5,362 bases of DNA from Verrucomicrobiales bacterium (GTDB lineage: Bacteria; Verrucomicrobiota; Verrucomicrobiia; Limisphaerales; UBA9464), in NCBI GenBank assembly GCA_003445095.1, contig DLVS01000265.1:1-5362 (forward strand), given 5' to 3'. Positions 1 through 5,362 of the stretch are shown piece after piece. The translations under genes and the position numbers were made by a program. Numbering within the stretch: the stretch's first letter is position 1; each line of letters opens with the position of its first letter. The notes under the pieces are model-generated. The model was not told where the DNA came from and ran no database searches. It saw only the letters and a list, made by a program, of their open reading frames with translations.

Positions 1-747
1 ATGAGTGCGCCCGCCAGCGACCCGAACCGCCTCCTGACGGTCACCGAGCTCGCCAAGGCGTATAAAGGCCGGCGGGTGGTCAACGGCGTTTCCATCTACG
101 TCAATGCCGGTGAGATTGTCGCGCTGTTGGGTCCGAACGGCGCGGGGAAGACCACTTGTTTCAACATGATCGTCGGGGTCGTGCGCCCCGACGAAGGCAG
201 CGTGGCCTTTGTCGAGCAAGACATCACGGCACTCCCGATGCACCAGCGCGCGCGTCGGGGAATTGGCTATCTCACCCAGGAGCCCAGTGTGTTTCGCAAG
301 CTCACCGTTGAACAAAACTTGCTGGCGATTCTGGAAACCTGTGAGGGTAATCGAGAAGAACGGGCGACTCGGCTCACGTATCTCTTAGAGGAATTGGACC
401 TCACGCCGCTCGCCAAGAGTTACGCCTATCAACTCAGTGGCGGCGAGAAGCGGCGACTCGAAATCACCCGCGCGCTGGTCACGAGCCCTCGGTTGATGCT
501 GCTCGACGAACCCTTCGCCGGCATCGACCCCATTGCGGTGTATGAAGTGCAAAAAATCGTTCGTCGGCTCAAGGACCGCGGCCTGGGAATTCTGATCACC
601 GATCATAACGTCCGGGAAACGCTCAAGTTGATTGACCGAGGTTACATCATTCACAAGGGCGAAGTGCTGTGCGAAGGCAGCGCCGACTTTCTCGCGAACG
701 ATCCGAAGGCGCGGGAGATTTACCTCGGGCCAGAGTTCAATGTGTGA
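1..747 (+). CDS. lptB: LptB, ATP-binding subunit of the LPS export ABC transporter
   Basis: A 248-residue single-domain ABC ATPase. Visible motifs are Walker A GPNGAGKTT (residues 44-52), Q-loop Q93 within YLTQEPSVF (90-98), signature LSGGEKRR (145-152), Walker B LMLLDEP (165-171, catalytic E170), D-loop GIDP (174-177) and the switch histidine H202 in TDHNVRETL. The EPSVFRKLTV stretch after the Q-loop, the TDHNVRETL segment and the C-terminal YLGPEF are hallmarks separating LptB from the related LivF/LivG ATPases. In the family, LptB dimerises on the cytoplasmic side of LptFG and drives LPS from the inner membrane onto the LptC-LptA bridge. Length is close to the usual 240 or so residues. The ATG is the first base of the window, so an upstream in-frame start cannot be excluded, although the N-terminus already looks complete. 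Any lptA/lptC partner would lie upstream, out of view. hprK follows after 67 nt. Confidence 0.95.
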   Translation: MSAPASDPNRLLTVTELAKAYKGRRVVNGVSIYVNAGEIVALLGPNGAGKTTCFNMIVGVVRPDEGSVAFVEQDITALPMHQRARRGIGYLTQEPSVFRKLTVEQNLLAILETCEGNREERATRLTYLLEELDLTPLAKSYAYQLSGGEKRRLEITRALVTSPRLMLLDEPFAGIDPIAVYEVQKIVRRLKDRGLGILITDHNVRETLKLIDRGYIIHKGEVLCEGSADFLANDPKAREIYLGPEFNV

Positions 748-814
748 GCGGGGTAATTGACAACGGTTGAACTTTCCCGCCCGGCAGTGCCACGGTCCTC
801 TTCGTCGCCTCCGA

Positions 815-1756
815 ATGAGCACCACCTCCATTAACGTCGAGAAGTTCTACACTGACCTCGGGTCAATTCTGGAACTGAAGCTGATCGGTGGCGCGAGCGG
901 ATTGAAGCGCCTAATCCGAGAACCCACCGTGAATCGACCGGGCCTCGCCTTGGCTGGCTTCAAACGCTACTTCGCCCCGAAGCGCGTCCAGGTCATCGGC
1001 AATGTCGAAACCGCCTACTTGCGTTCTCTGCCGGCCGCGCTGACCGAGGAGCGGGTCCACGAGTTCTTCGCCCACCGAATTCCCTGCGCCGTATTCTGCC
1101 GCGACCTCAAACCAGGGCGAGTCTTCCTCTCGGCTGCTGAAAAGGCCGACGTCCCTCTGTTCATCACCTCATTAATCACGATGAAGTTCATCAGCCGTGC
1201 CACCTTCGCGCTGGAAAATCTCTTTGCGCCGCGGACGCAGATGCACGGCGGCATGGTGGATATCGGAGGCGTTGGAGTGGTTATTGAAGGCGAGAGCGGG
1301 ATCGGAAAAAGCGAGGCCGTCGTCGGGTTGCTCGAACGCGGGCACAGCCTGGTCGCGGATGACGTCGTTTGCCTTTGGATTCAAGACGGCAACGAACTCC
1401 GTGGGACGGCCAAGGAGCTTGGGCGAAATCTGATGGAAGTCCGCGGCATCGGACTGATCGACGTCGCGGCCATGTTCGGGGTCAGCGCGATCCGGCACAA
1501 CAAGCGGGTCGATGTCTTGGTGAGTTTGAAGCGCTGGGAAGAAACCCAGCAGGTGGATCGCCTCGGACTCGACCAAGCCCACGTAACAATTTTGGGGCAG
1601 CCGGTGCCGCACATCGTCATTCCGGTCCGGCCGGGACGTGACCTGTCGAGCCTCATCGAAGTCGCCGCCTACCAAACAAAGTTGCGGCTGGCAGGTTACC
1701 ATGCGGCGGCCGAATTCAGCGGACGAATCACTCGGCAAATGCAGCCAAAAATTTAA
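815..1756 (+). CDS. hprK: HPr kinase/phosphorylase (HprK/P)
   Basis: A bifunctional enzyme family that phosphorylates the PTS carrier HPr (or Crh/NPr-type homologues) on a regulatory serine and also removes that phosphate. From ATG 815 the protein has 313 residues, the family norm. The N-terminal domain carries the conserved NRPGLALAGF segment (40-49). The catalytic C-terminal domain has H144 (MHGGMVDI), Walker A GESGIGKS (159-166), the acidic pair D182-D183, the HprK signature MEVRGIG (207-213), DRLGL (248-252) and the K-loop segment PVRPGR (270-275), which the family needs for dephosphorylation. All key residues are present, so both activities are expected. The same frame is open to a TTG at 767, but that adds 16 residues unlike the family. 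No clear Shine-Dalgarno precedes ATG 815. The substrate is not in the window. In many proteobacteria hprK lies near lptB but with rpoN, hpf and ptsN between them; here those are absent. Confidence 0.95.
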   Translation: MSTTSINVEKFYTDLGSILELKLIGGASGLKRLIREPTVNRPGLALAGFKRYFAPKRVQVIGNVETAYLRSLPAALTEERVHEFFAHRIPCAVFCRDLKPGRVFLSAAEKADVPLFITSLITMKFISRATFALENLFAPRTQMHGGMVDIGGVGVVIEGESGIGKSEAVVGLLERGHSLVADDVVCLWIQDGNELRGTAKELGRNLMEVRGIGLIDVAAMFGVSAIRHNKRVDVLVSLKRWEETQQVDRLGLDQAHVTILGQPVPHIVIPVRPGRDLSSLIEVAAYQTKLRLAGYHAAAEFSGRITRQMQPKI

Positions 1757-1831
1757 CAACCGCTCCAGACGCATTGGCGGCCGGCCGTGTCGCGGCCTGA
1801 TCCGGCAGTAAGACAGCTCGGAATTACGCAC

Positions 1832-2422
1832 GTGAATGTTCCCAACCAATTAACTCTTTCCCGACTGGTTCTGACCGTTGCTTTTCTCGTGGTCATTTTC
1901 GTGCCCTTCCGGGGCCACGAGACCGTGGCCTTGGTGCTGTTTAGCGCCGCGGGATTGACGGATTATTTTGACGGCAAGATCGCGCGTCGGGATGGATTGA
2001 TCACCAACTTCGGCATCCTGATGGATCCATTGGCCGATAAAATCCTCACTTGCTCCGCCTTCATCGCGTTTGTCGGACGAGGCCTGATGCCGGCCTGGAT
2101 GGTGGTCATCATCGTGGCGCGGGAACTGGCGATCACGGGACTGCGCCTCCTGGCGGCATCGAAGAATGTGGTTCTCTCCGCCGAGCGGTACGGTAAGCAC
2201 AAGACGATCTCCCAGATCGTGGCAATCATTGCGATCCTGGTGTCATTGAGCTATCCGCAATGGGGAACGATTGGAGAGTTCACGTTCGGTTGGAAGGTGG
2301 GCGGGACGCCGTGGATTGTCCCCTTCGCCGAGTTCGCCAAGTGGGCCTCCGTGCTGCTCACGTTGATCAGTGGCGCTGTATATTTGTGGCGCAACCGTCG
2401 ACTGTATCTCGACGACGTGTGA
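1832..2422 (+). CDS. pgsA: CDP-diacylglycerol--glycerol-3-phosphate 3-phosphatidyltransferase (PGP synthase)
   Basis: An integral inner-membrane enzyme that transfers the phosphatidyl group from CDP-diacylglycerol to glycerol 3-phosphate, giving phosphatidylglycerol phosphate and CMP. The CDP-alcohol phosphotransferase motif is complete: D44, D47-G48, A51-R52, G61, D65 and D69 (DYFDGKIAR then GILMDPLAD), with four metal-binding aspartates. RE at 97-98 and the GKHKT segment (121-125) also fit PgsA. Hydrophobic stretches at about 11-26, 31-42, 70-80, 87-106, 125-141 and 165-185 support six membrane segments. I chose GTG 1832 because MNVPNQLTLSR is the typical PgsA beginning and gives a usual 196 residues. 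The frame is open to GTG 1787, which adds 15 unconserved polar residues. A 5-bp hairpin, GGCCG/CGGCC (1783-1797), lies just before the chosen start. Neither start has a good Shine-Dalgarno. It overlaps pgpA, the next pathway step. Other CDP-alcohol transferases are less likely given the N-terminus and context. Confidence 0.93.
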   Translation: MNVPNQLTLSRLVLTVAFLVVIFVPFRGHETVALVLFSAAGLTDYFDGKIARRDGLITNFGILMDPLADKILTCSAFIAFVGRGLMPAWMVVIIVARELAITGLRLLAASKNVVLSAERYGKHKTISQIVAIIAILVSLSYPQWGTIGEFTFGWKVGGTPWIVPFAEFAKWASVLLTLISGAVYLWRNRRLYLDDV

Positions 2423-2967
2423 ACTCGATAGAACCGAGTCAGCCCAGGGGGATTGGTGATCGCTTGGTGGTATTCGTTGCCCAAGGCTTTGGAAGCGGTC
2501 TCCTGCCGTTGGGTCCAGGCACCTGGGGAAGCGGGATCGGCGTATTGTGGCTCATTACGCTGCTGAGCTCGGGCAGTGGTTGGGTCTTCGTCGCCGCGAA
2601 CGTGATAGCGGTGTTGGGCGCTGTCGCCCTCTGCACGCGAGCCGAAACCCTCCTCGGAAGTCACGACCCACCGAGCGTGGTGATGGACGAGATTGTGGCT
2701 GTTCCGCTGACGTTTTTGGGAACGTTACTCGCGATTGGGGTTTGGCCGGTAGGATTGGCGGGGCAACCGTTCAAAGTCGTCGCTGTATTTTGGCCCGAAC
2801 TGCTGACCGGCTTCATGGCGTTTCGGGTCTTCGATATTTGGAAGCCCGGCCCCATTCGCCGAGTGCAATCCCTTCCGCGCGGTTGGGGAGTGGTTGCCGA
2901 CGATATCTTCGCCGCCCTCGCCGCGGCGGTGGTGACTGGACTCGTTACCGTGGTGCGTTTGCGGTGA
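2419..2967 (+). CDS. pgpA: Phosphatidylglycerophosphatase A (PgpA)
   Basis: A membrane phosphatase that removes the terminal phosphate from phosphatidylglycerol phosphate to give phosphatidylglycerol, directly after PgsA. The 182-residue product shows the three PgpA signature blocks: FGSGLLPLGPGTWGS (24-38), DPPSVVMDEIV (83-93, acidic pair D90-E91) and GFMAFRVFDIWKPGPI (131-146) followed by GWGVVADDIFA (155-165, D161-D162). Hydrophobic segments are visible at about 40-50, 56-72, 95-110 and 163-178. Its start is GTG 2419, inside the pgsA stop (GTGA overlap, 4 nt), which implies translational coupling; no separate Shine-Dalgarno is evident. The frame is open upstream to 2260 but that part lies over pgsA and looks non-native. 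No frameshift or missing catalytic residue is seen. The reading frame ends 50 nt before the inverted-repeat element. Confidence 0.93.
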   Translation: MNSIEPSQPRGIGDRLVVFVAQGFGSGLLPLGPGTWGSGIGVLWLITLLSSGSGWVFVAANVIAVLGAVALCTRAETLLGSHDPPSVVMDEIVAVPLTFLGTLLAIGVWPVGLAGQPFKVVAVFWPELLTGFMAFRVFDIWKPGPIRRVQSLPRGWGVVADDIFAALAAAVVTGLVTVVRLR

Positions 2968-3039
2968 AGAATTGTTCGGAGTTCCGGCCTCAGCCGTAAC
3001 CATGCACCAGAATTGGTGAGCACGCCCGCCCCGGGTGTT

Positions 3040-3062
3040 GCGGACGGCGGGGCGCCGTCCGC
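3040..3062. other. Strong GC-rich hairpin inside the intergenic element
   Basis: GCGGACGGC (3040-3048) pairs perfectly with GCCGTCCGC (3054-3062) around a 5-nt GGGGC loop. It is 73 nt past the pgpA stop on the plus strand. No T-tract follows on either strand, so it is not a classical intrinsic terminator, although it may stabilise the 3' end of the lptB-to-pgpA transcript. Confidence 0.6.
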
Positions 3063-3124
3063 GCTGGGTGTGTGTGGTAGTTCAATGTTTAATTCGCATT
3101 GACGCGCCCCGGTGTGGCGGGCGA

Positions 3125-3142
3125 GGCGTCCGCCAGGACGCC
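3125..3142. other. Second hairpin inside the intergenic element
   Basis: GGCGTCC (3125-3131) pairs with GGACGCC (3136-3142) around a 4-nt GCCA loop. Its last two bases overlap the right outer arm (3141-3158), so it and the long outer stem cannot both form fully. Read on the minus strand it lies about 50 nt beyond the ABC-F stop and could mark that transcript's end, but no T-tract follows it. Confidence 0.5.
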
Positions 3143-3194
3143 CGGGGCGGGCGTGCTCCCAAACTTCGGAGCCGTAGCTTCAACCGCTCGCAAG

Positions 3195-5072
3195 TCAGGT
3201 CGCCGATGCCTCCATCACAGACAGACGTGCGGCGGCGGCTTCCCACGCATTAATCTTCGCTGACAGTTCGTTTTGAATGGTCTTCAACTCGGTATTCACC
3301 GCGACCGTTCGGCCCGGCGTGGTGTACGTCTCTGGTTTCTGGAGCTCGGAGCTGAGTGCGGACTGCCGCTCCTCCAGTCGCATGATGTCGGTTTCCAAGG
3401 TCGCCACTTGGCGACGCTGCGCTCCGAGTTCACGTCGAGCATCCGCTGCTTGTTCACGTCGCTCCTTTTGTGAGCGCTGGTCCCGGCGCTGTTGTTCCGG
3501 GTTCGGCGCCGGTGGGCGATTCGGTTCGACCGGTCGGCCGTTCTGAAGGCCCGCGGTCAGAGCGACGCGGGCAGAAGTCGCTCGGGACTTTTCCAGGTAA
3601 TAGTCATACCCGCCCGCGTAGGGCGTCAGGCGCCCGGCATTGACGTGGACAACTTTGGTCGCGAGTGCACGAATGAAATACACGTCGTGACTGATGAAAA
3701 TTAGCGTGCCGGAGAAATCGGTCAGGGCCGCGATCACCGCTTCGATACTGCCCATATCCAAGTGGGTCGTTGGTTCGTCCATGAGCAGGAAGTTCGGTGG
3801 ATCCAAGAGAAGTTTGACTAAGGCCAACCGACTCTTCTCACCGCCACTGAGGACCTTGACCCGCTTCTTCACGTCGTCTTCGCGAAACAGGAAACATCCC
3901 AAAAGCGCTCGAACATCGGTCTCACGGATGAGCCGCGGCGTATCGAACACTTCTTCCAACACGGTCCGACTGGGATCGAGCATTTCGCTGCGATACTGCG
4001 AAAAGTAGCCGATCTTAACACGAAGACCGGGATCGCGTTCGCCCCCTTGAGGTTTCAACACGCCGGCGAGCAGCTTGAGTAACGTCGATTTCCCAGCTCC
4101 ATTCGGGCCGACCAAGACGGTGCGCTCGCCCTTTTCTGCTTGGTAGTCGAGCGCGCGATAAACCACATGGTCGCCATAGGCGAAATCGACGCCGCGTAGC
4201 GTCATGACGCGCTGCCCACTGGACTCCGGCTGCGGAAAAGAAAAGTCCACGGTGGCCGCGGCGGCTTCAGGTGCATCAATTCTCTCCATCCGGGCGATCT
4301 GCTTGAGCTTGGCCTGAGCTTGGCTTGCTTTGCTGGCTTTGGCGCGAAAGCGATCAGCAAACTCCTGCAAACGGGCAATCTCACGCTGCTGGTTCTTGAA
4401 CGCAGACAATTGCTGCTGTTCCCGCGCGGCACGCTGCTCCAGAAACGATTCGTAATTTCCCGAGTAGCTGAACAACTGCCCATTCCGGAGCTCCAGAATG
4501 CCCGTAACCAAGTGGTTCAAGAACTCGCGGTCGTGGGAGATCAGCACAATCCCGCCCGGATAGGTCTCGAGGTATTCCTGGAACCACAGGAGTGTTTCCA
4601 AATCCAGGTGATTCGTGGGCTCATCCAGCATCAATAAGTCCGGAGCTTGAACAAGCAGTCGCGCCAGATGCGCCCGCATCACCCATCCGCCCGACAACGT
4701 TCGCGCCGGCCGGTCGTAATCGGCGTCACGAAACGAGAGACCCTTCAGAATCCGCTTGGCACTGGCCACCAGGGAACCGTCGAACGTTCCAAATTCATCT
4801 CCGTGCAAATGGCTGGTCGCGAGCTCAAGCACGGTCTCTTCACCGACGGGCGCATTCTCTTGAGGTAGAAAGCCCACGGTCGCGCCCCGCTGGCTGAGGA
4901 TTTGGCCCGACGTGGTCTCCTCGTGACCGAGAATGAGTTTGAACAGCGTGGATTTCCCGGCGCCGTTGGGGCCGACCAGCCCGAGACGGTCTTCGCGATT
5001 GATCGTCAGCGTGACGTCTTCGAACAGAGTCTTGCCGCCATACGATTTGGATACTTCCGCCAGCGTAAACAT
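3195..5072 (-). CDS. ABC-F family ATPase (YheS/YdiF-like), two ABC domains with C-terminal coiled coil
   Basis: A soluble protein of 625 residues with two ATP-binding domains and no membrane segments, as in ABC-F translation factors and ribosome-protection proteins. ABC1: Walker A GPNGAGKST (34-42), signature LSGGW (126-130), Walker B LLMLDEP (146-152, E151), switch H180 in ISHDREF. A charged helical linker follows at about 210-268, with FRAKASKASQAQ matching the ABC-F interdomain linker. ABC2: Walker A GPNGAGKST (322-330), signature LSGGE (408-412), Walker B FLLMDEP (428-434, E433), switch H462. The usual DEPTNHLD is intact in ABC1 (150-157) but reads DEPTTHLD in ABC2 (432-439). After a proline-rich spacer (about 510-526), residues 527-620 are charged and heptad-like, indicating a coiled-coil C-terminal domain like those in longer ABC-F members. 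Start ATG at 5072-5070 gives the expected N-terminus; upstream GGG is only a weak ribosome site. Both catalytic glutamates are present. Subfamily assignment and any antibiotic role are uncertain. Confidence 0.92.
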   Translation of the reverse strand: MFTLAEVSKSYGGKTLFEDVTLTINREDRLGLVGPNGAGKSTLFKLILGHEETTSGQILSQRGATVGFLPQENAPVGEETVLELATSHLHGDEFGTFDGSLVASAKRILKGLSFRDADYDRPARTLSGGWVMRAHLARLLVQAPDLLMLDEPTNHLDLETLLWFQEYLETYPGGIVLISHDREFLNHLVTGILELRNGQLFSYSGNYESFLEQRAAREQQQLSAFKNQQREIARLQEFADRFRAKASKASQAQAKLKQIARMERIDAPEAAAATVDFSFPQPESSGQRVMTLRGVDFAYGDHVVYRALDYQAEKGERTVLVGPNGAGKSTLLKLLAGVLKPQGGERDPGLRVKIGYFSQYRSEMLDPSRTVLEEVFDTPRLIRETDVRALLGCFLFREDDVKKRVKVLSGGEKSRLALVKLLLDPPNFLLMDEPTTHLDMGSIEAVIAALTDFSGTLIFISHDVYFIRALATKVVHVNAGRLTPYAGGYDYYLEKSRATSARVALTAGLQNGRPVEPNRPPAPNPEQQRRDQRSQKERREQAADARRELGAQRRQVATLETDIMRLEERQSALSSELQKPETYTTPGRTVAVNTELKTIQNELSAKINAWEAAAARLSVMEASAT

Positions 5073-5142
5073 CAGGACCCAACAGAGTGCCAGTTTTCGA
5101 ATTCAACCACAAGGCCATGACAGAATCGTGTCCGGGTTAGAT

Positions 5143-5189
5143 CAAAACTGGAATAATTGTTGGAGCAAAATTGGAATTCTTCGTTGGAG
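5143..5189. repeat. Tandem imperfect 23/24-bp direct repeat upstream of the ABC-F gene
   Basis: Unit 1 (5143-5165) and unit 2 (5166-5189) lie head to tail. They share CAAAA, TGGAAT and GTTGGAG blocks in the same order, about 20 of 24 positions identical with one 1-nt indel. The pair is 71-117 nt upstream of the ABC-F start, in AT-richer sequence where its promoter should lie. It may be a duplicated regulatory site or simple slippage; the sequence alone does not decide. Confidence 0.55.
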
Positions 5190-5238
5190 GAGAGTTTTGG
5201 GATTGTCGCCAGGGCGAGTCTCTGAGGGCATGGGTGGT

Positions 5239-5289
5239 GTCGGGAGCAGGGTACGGCTCTGCGGAAGCGCAACCGGAGCGGCTCCCGAC
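5239..5289. other. Stem-loop with 9-bp perfect base
   Basis: GTCGGGAGC (5239-5247) pairs exactly with GCTCCCGAC (5281-5289). Inside, GCTC (5256-5259) can pair with GAGC (5276-5279) and GCG (5261-5263) with CGC (5268-5270), giving an elongated irregular hairpin. No ORF I trust covers it and no T-tract follows. It could be a dispersed repeat, an RNA leader or part of a gene beyond the window. Confidence 0.5.
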
Positions 5290-5308
5290 CAGGAATTGAG
5301 TCCCTGCG

Positions 5309-5339
5309 CAGGCTCGGAGCTCCCTGAGTTCCGAGCCTG
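5309..5339. other. Strong stem-loop near the right edge
   Basis: CAGGCTCGGA (5309-5318) pairs perfectly with TCCGAGCCTG (5330-5339). On a plus-strand RNA the stem extends through one G-U pair and three more pairs (CTC 5320-5322 with GAG 5326-5328) to a 3-nt loop. The wobble favours the plus strand as the transcribed one. The following bases, TAAGAGGGTG, are not a T-run, so an intrinsic terminator is not supported. Confidence 0.55.
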
Positions 5340-5362
5340 TAAGAGGGTGTTACGAAAGTTTC

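Larger units (their letters stand above)
3018..3158. repeat. 141-bp intergenic element with perfect 18-bp terminal inverted repeats
   Basis: The arms GAGCACGCCCGCCCCGGG (3018-3035) and CCCGGGGCGGGCGTGCTC (3141-3158) are exact reverse complements. Two smaller hairpins are nested inside (3040-3062 and 3125-3142). An alternative pairing, CGGGGCGC (3048-3055) with GCGCCCCG (3104-3111), is also possible. The middle (about 3071-3103) is AT-richer and has a weak TCAATG/CATTGA stem (3082-3087, 3097-3102). GCCCCGG-type sequence recurs in direct orientation near 3029 and 3106. It sits between convergent pgpA and the ABC-F gene, so it could act as a bidirectional transcription barrier, but no T-run follows any stem. 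It resembles a REP/BIME or miniature mobile palindrome. No target-site duplication is obvious. Confidence 0.75.

Noticed and set aside
767..814. TTG start extending hprK by 16 residues
   Set aside because: The added residues do not resemble the HprK N-terminus, ATG 815 gives the family length, and no ribosome site supports TTG 767.
1778..1787. 10-bp palindrome CGGCCGGCCG before pgsA
   Set aside because: Short GC palindromes are common at this base composition; nothing else marks it as a binding site.
1787..1831. GTG start extending pgsA by 15 residues
   Set aside because: PgsA proteins normally begin close to the PNxLTxxR motif, and the extra stretch is polar and contains a hairpin; not fully excluded.
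1172..1849. Long open frame on the minus strand opposite hprK
   Set aside because: It lies wholly antisense to a gene with full family motifs, its product is low-complexity and unrecognisable, and high GC readily creates such frames. The same applies to minus frames at 385-831, 2251-2664 and 2661-3023 and plus frames at 3694-4008 and 4320-4637.
2985..3062. Intrinsic terminator after pgpA
   Set aside because: Hairpins exist (weak CGGC/GCCG at 2985-2996, strong at 3040-3062) but neither is followed by a T-run.
3035..3253. Open frame (72 residues, plus) running through the inverted-repeat element
   Set aside because: The Arg/Gly-rich product is what GC-rich palindromic DNA gives when translated, and it runs into the ABC-F gene on the other strand.
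5090..5190. Sigma-70 promoter for the ABC-F gene
   Set aside because: The region is AT-richer, but no -35/-10 pair with correct spacing is close enough to consensus to place it.
5072..5272. Open frame (66 residues, minus) directly upstream of the ABC-F gene
   Set aside because: No recognisable domain, no ribosome site, and it spans the tandem repeat and hairpin region where a promoter is expected.
1..5362. CRISPR array, tRNA/rRNA, transposase, toxin-antitoxin or defence genes
   Set aside because: None seen. The coding content is accounted for by five housekeeping-type genes.

Overview
The window reads as an ordinary bacterial chromosomal segment with a diderm envelope theme. It carries five protein genes and two structured intergenic stretches, and I found no convincing new defence, mobile or biosynthetic system. 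An LPS-transport ATPase (LptB) implies a Gram-negative with an outer membrane. That gene followed directly by HPr kinase/phosphorylase, moderate-to-high GC, many non-ATG or SD-less starts and GC-rich intergenic palindromes suggest a member of the PVC superphylum, most likely Verrucomicrobiota. This is a judgement from gene content and style, not from a search, and I hold it at about 50 percent.

Layout: bases 1-2967 hold four co-directional plus-strand genes. These are lptB (1-747), hprK (815-1756), pgsA (start most likely GTG 1832, to 2422) and pgpA (GTG 2419 to 2967, overlapping the pgsA stop by 4 nt). Gaps are 67 nt (lptB-hprK), 75 nt (hprK-pgsA) and minus 4 nt (pgsA-pgpA), so one operon is plausible. 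Bases 2968-3194 separate convergent genes and contain a 141-bp element bounded by perfect 18-bp inverted arms with hairpins nested inside. Bases 3195-5072 on the minus strand encode a full-length ABC-F protein with two ATPase domains. Bases 5073-5362 are the upstream region of that gene. They hold a tandem imperfect 23/24-bp repeat and two strong hairpins, with no believable ORF.

How the genes work together: LptB powers LPS extraction from the inner membrane. PgsA and PgpA carry out two consecutive steps of phosphatidylglycerol synthesis (CDP-diacylglycerol to PGP to PG), so the pair is a functional unit. HprK phosphorylates HPr or HPr-like proteins on serine and sits between the LPS and phospholipid genes, possibly linking envelope supply to carbon status. 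The ABC-F protein is a soluble, probably ribosome-associated ATPase and is transcribed separately.
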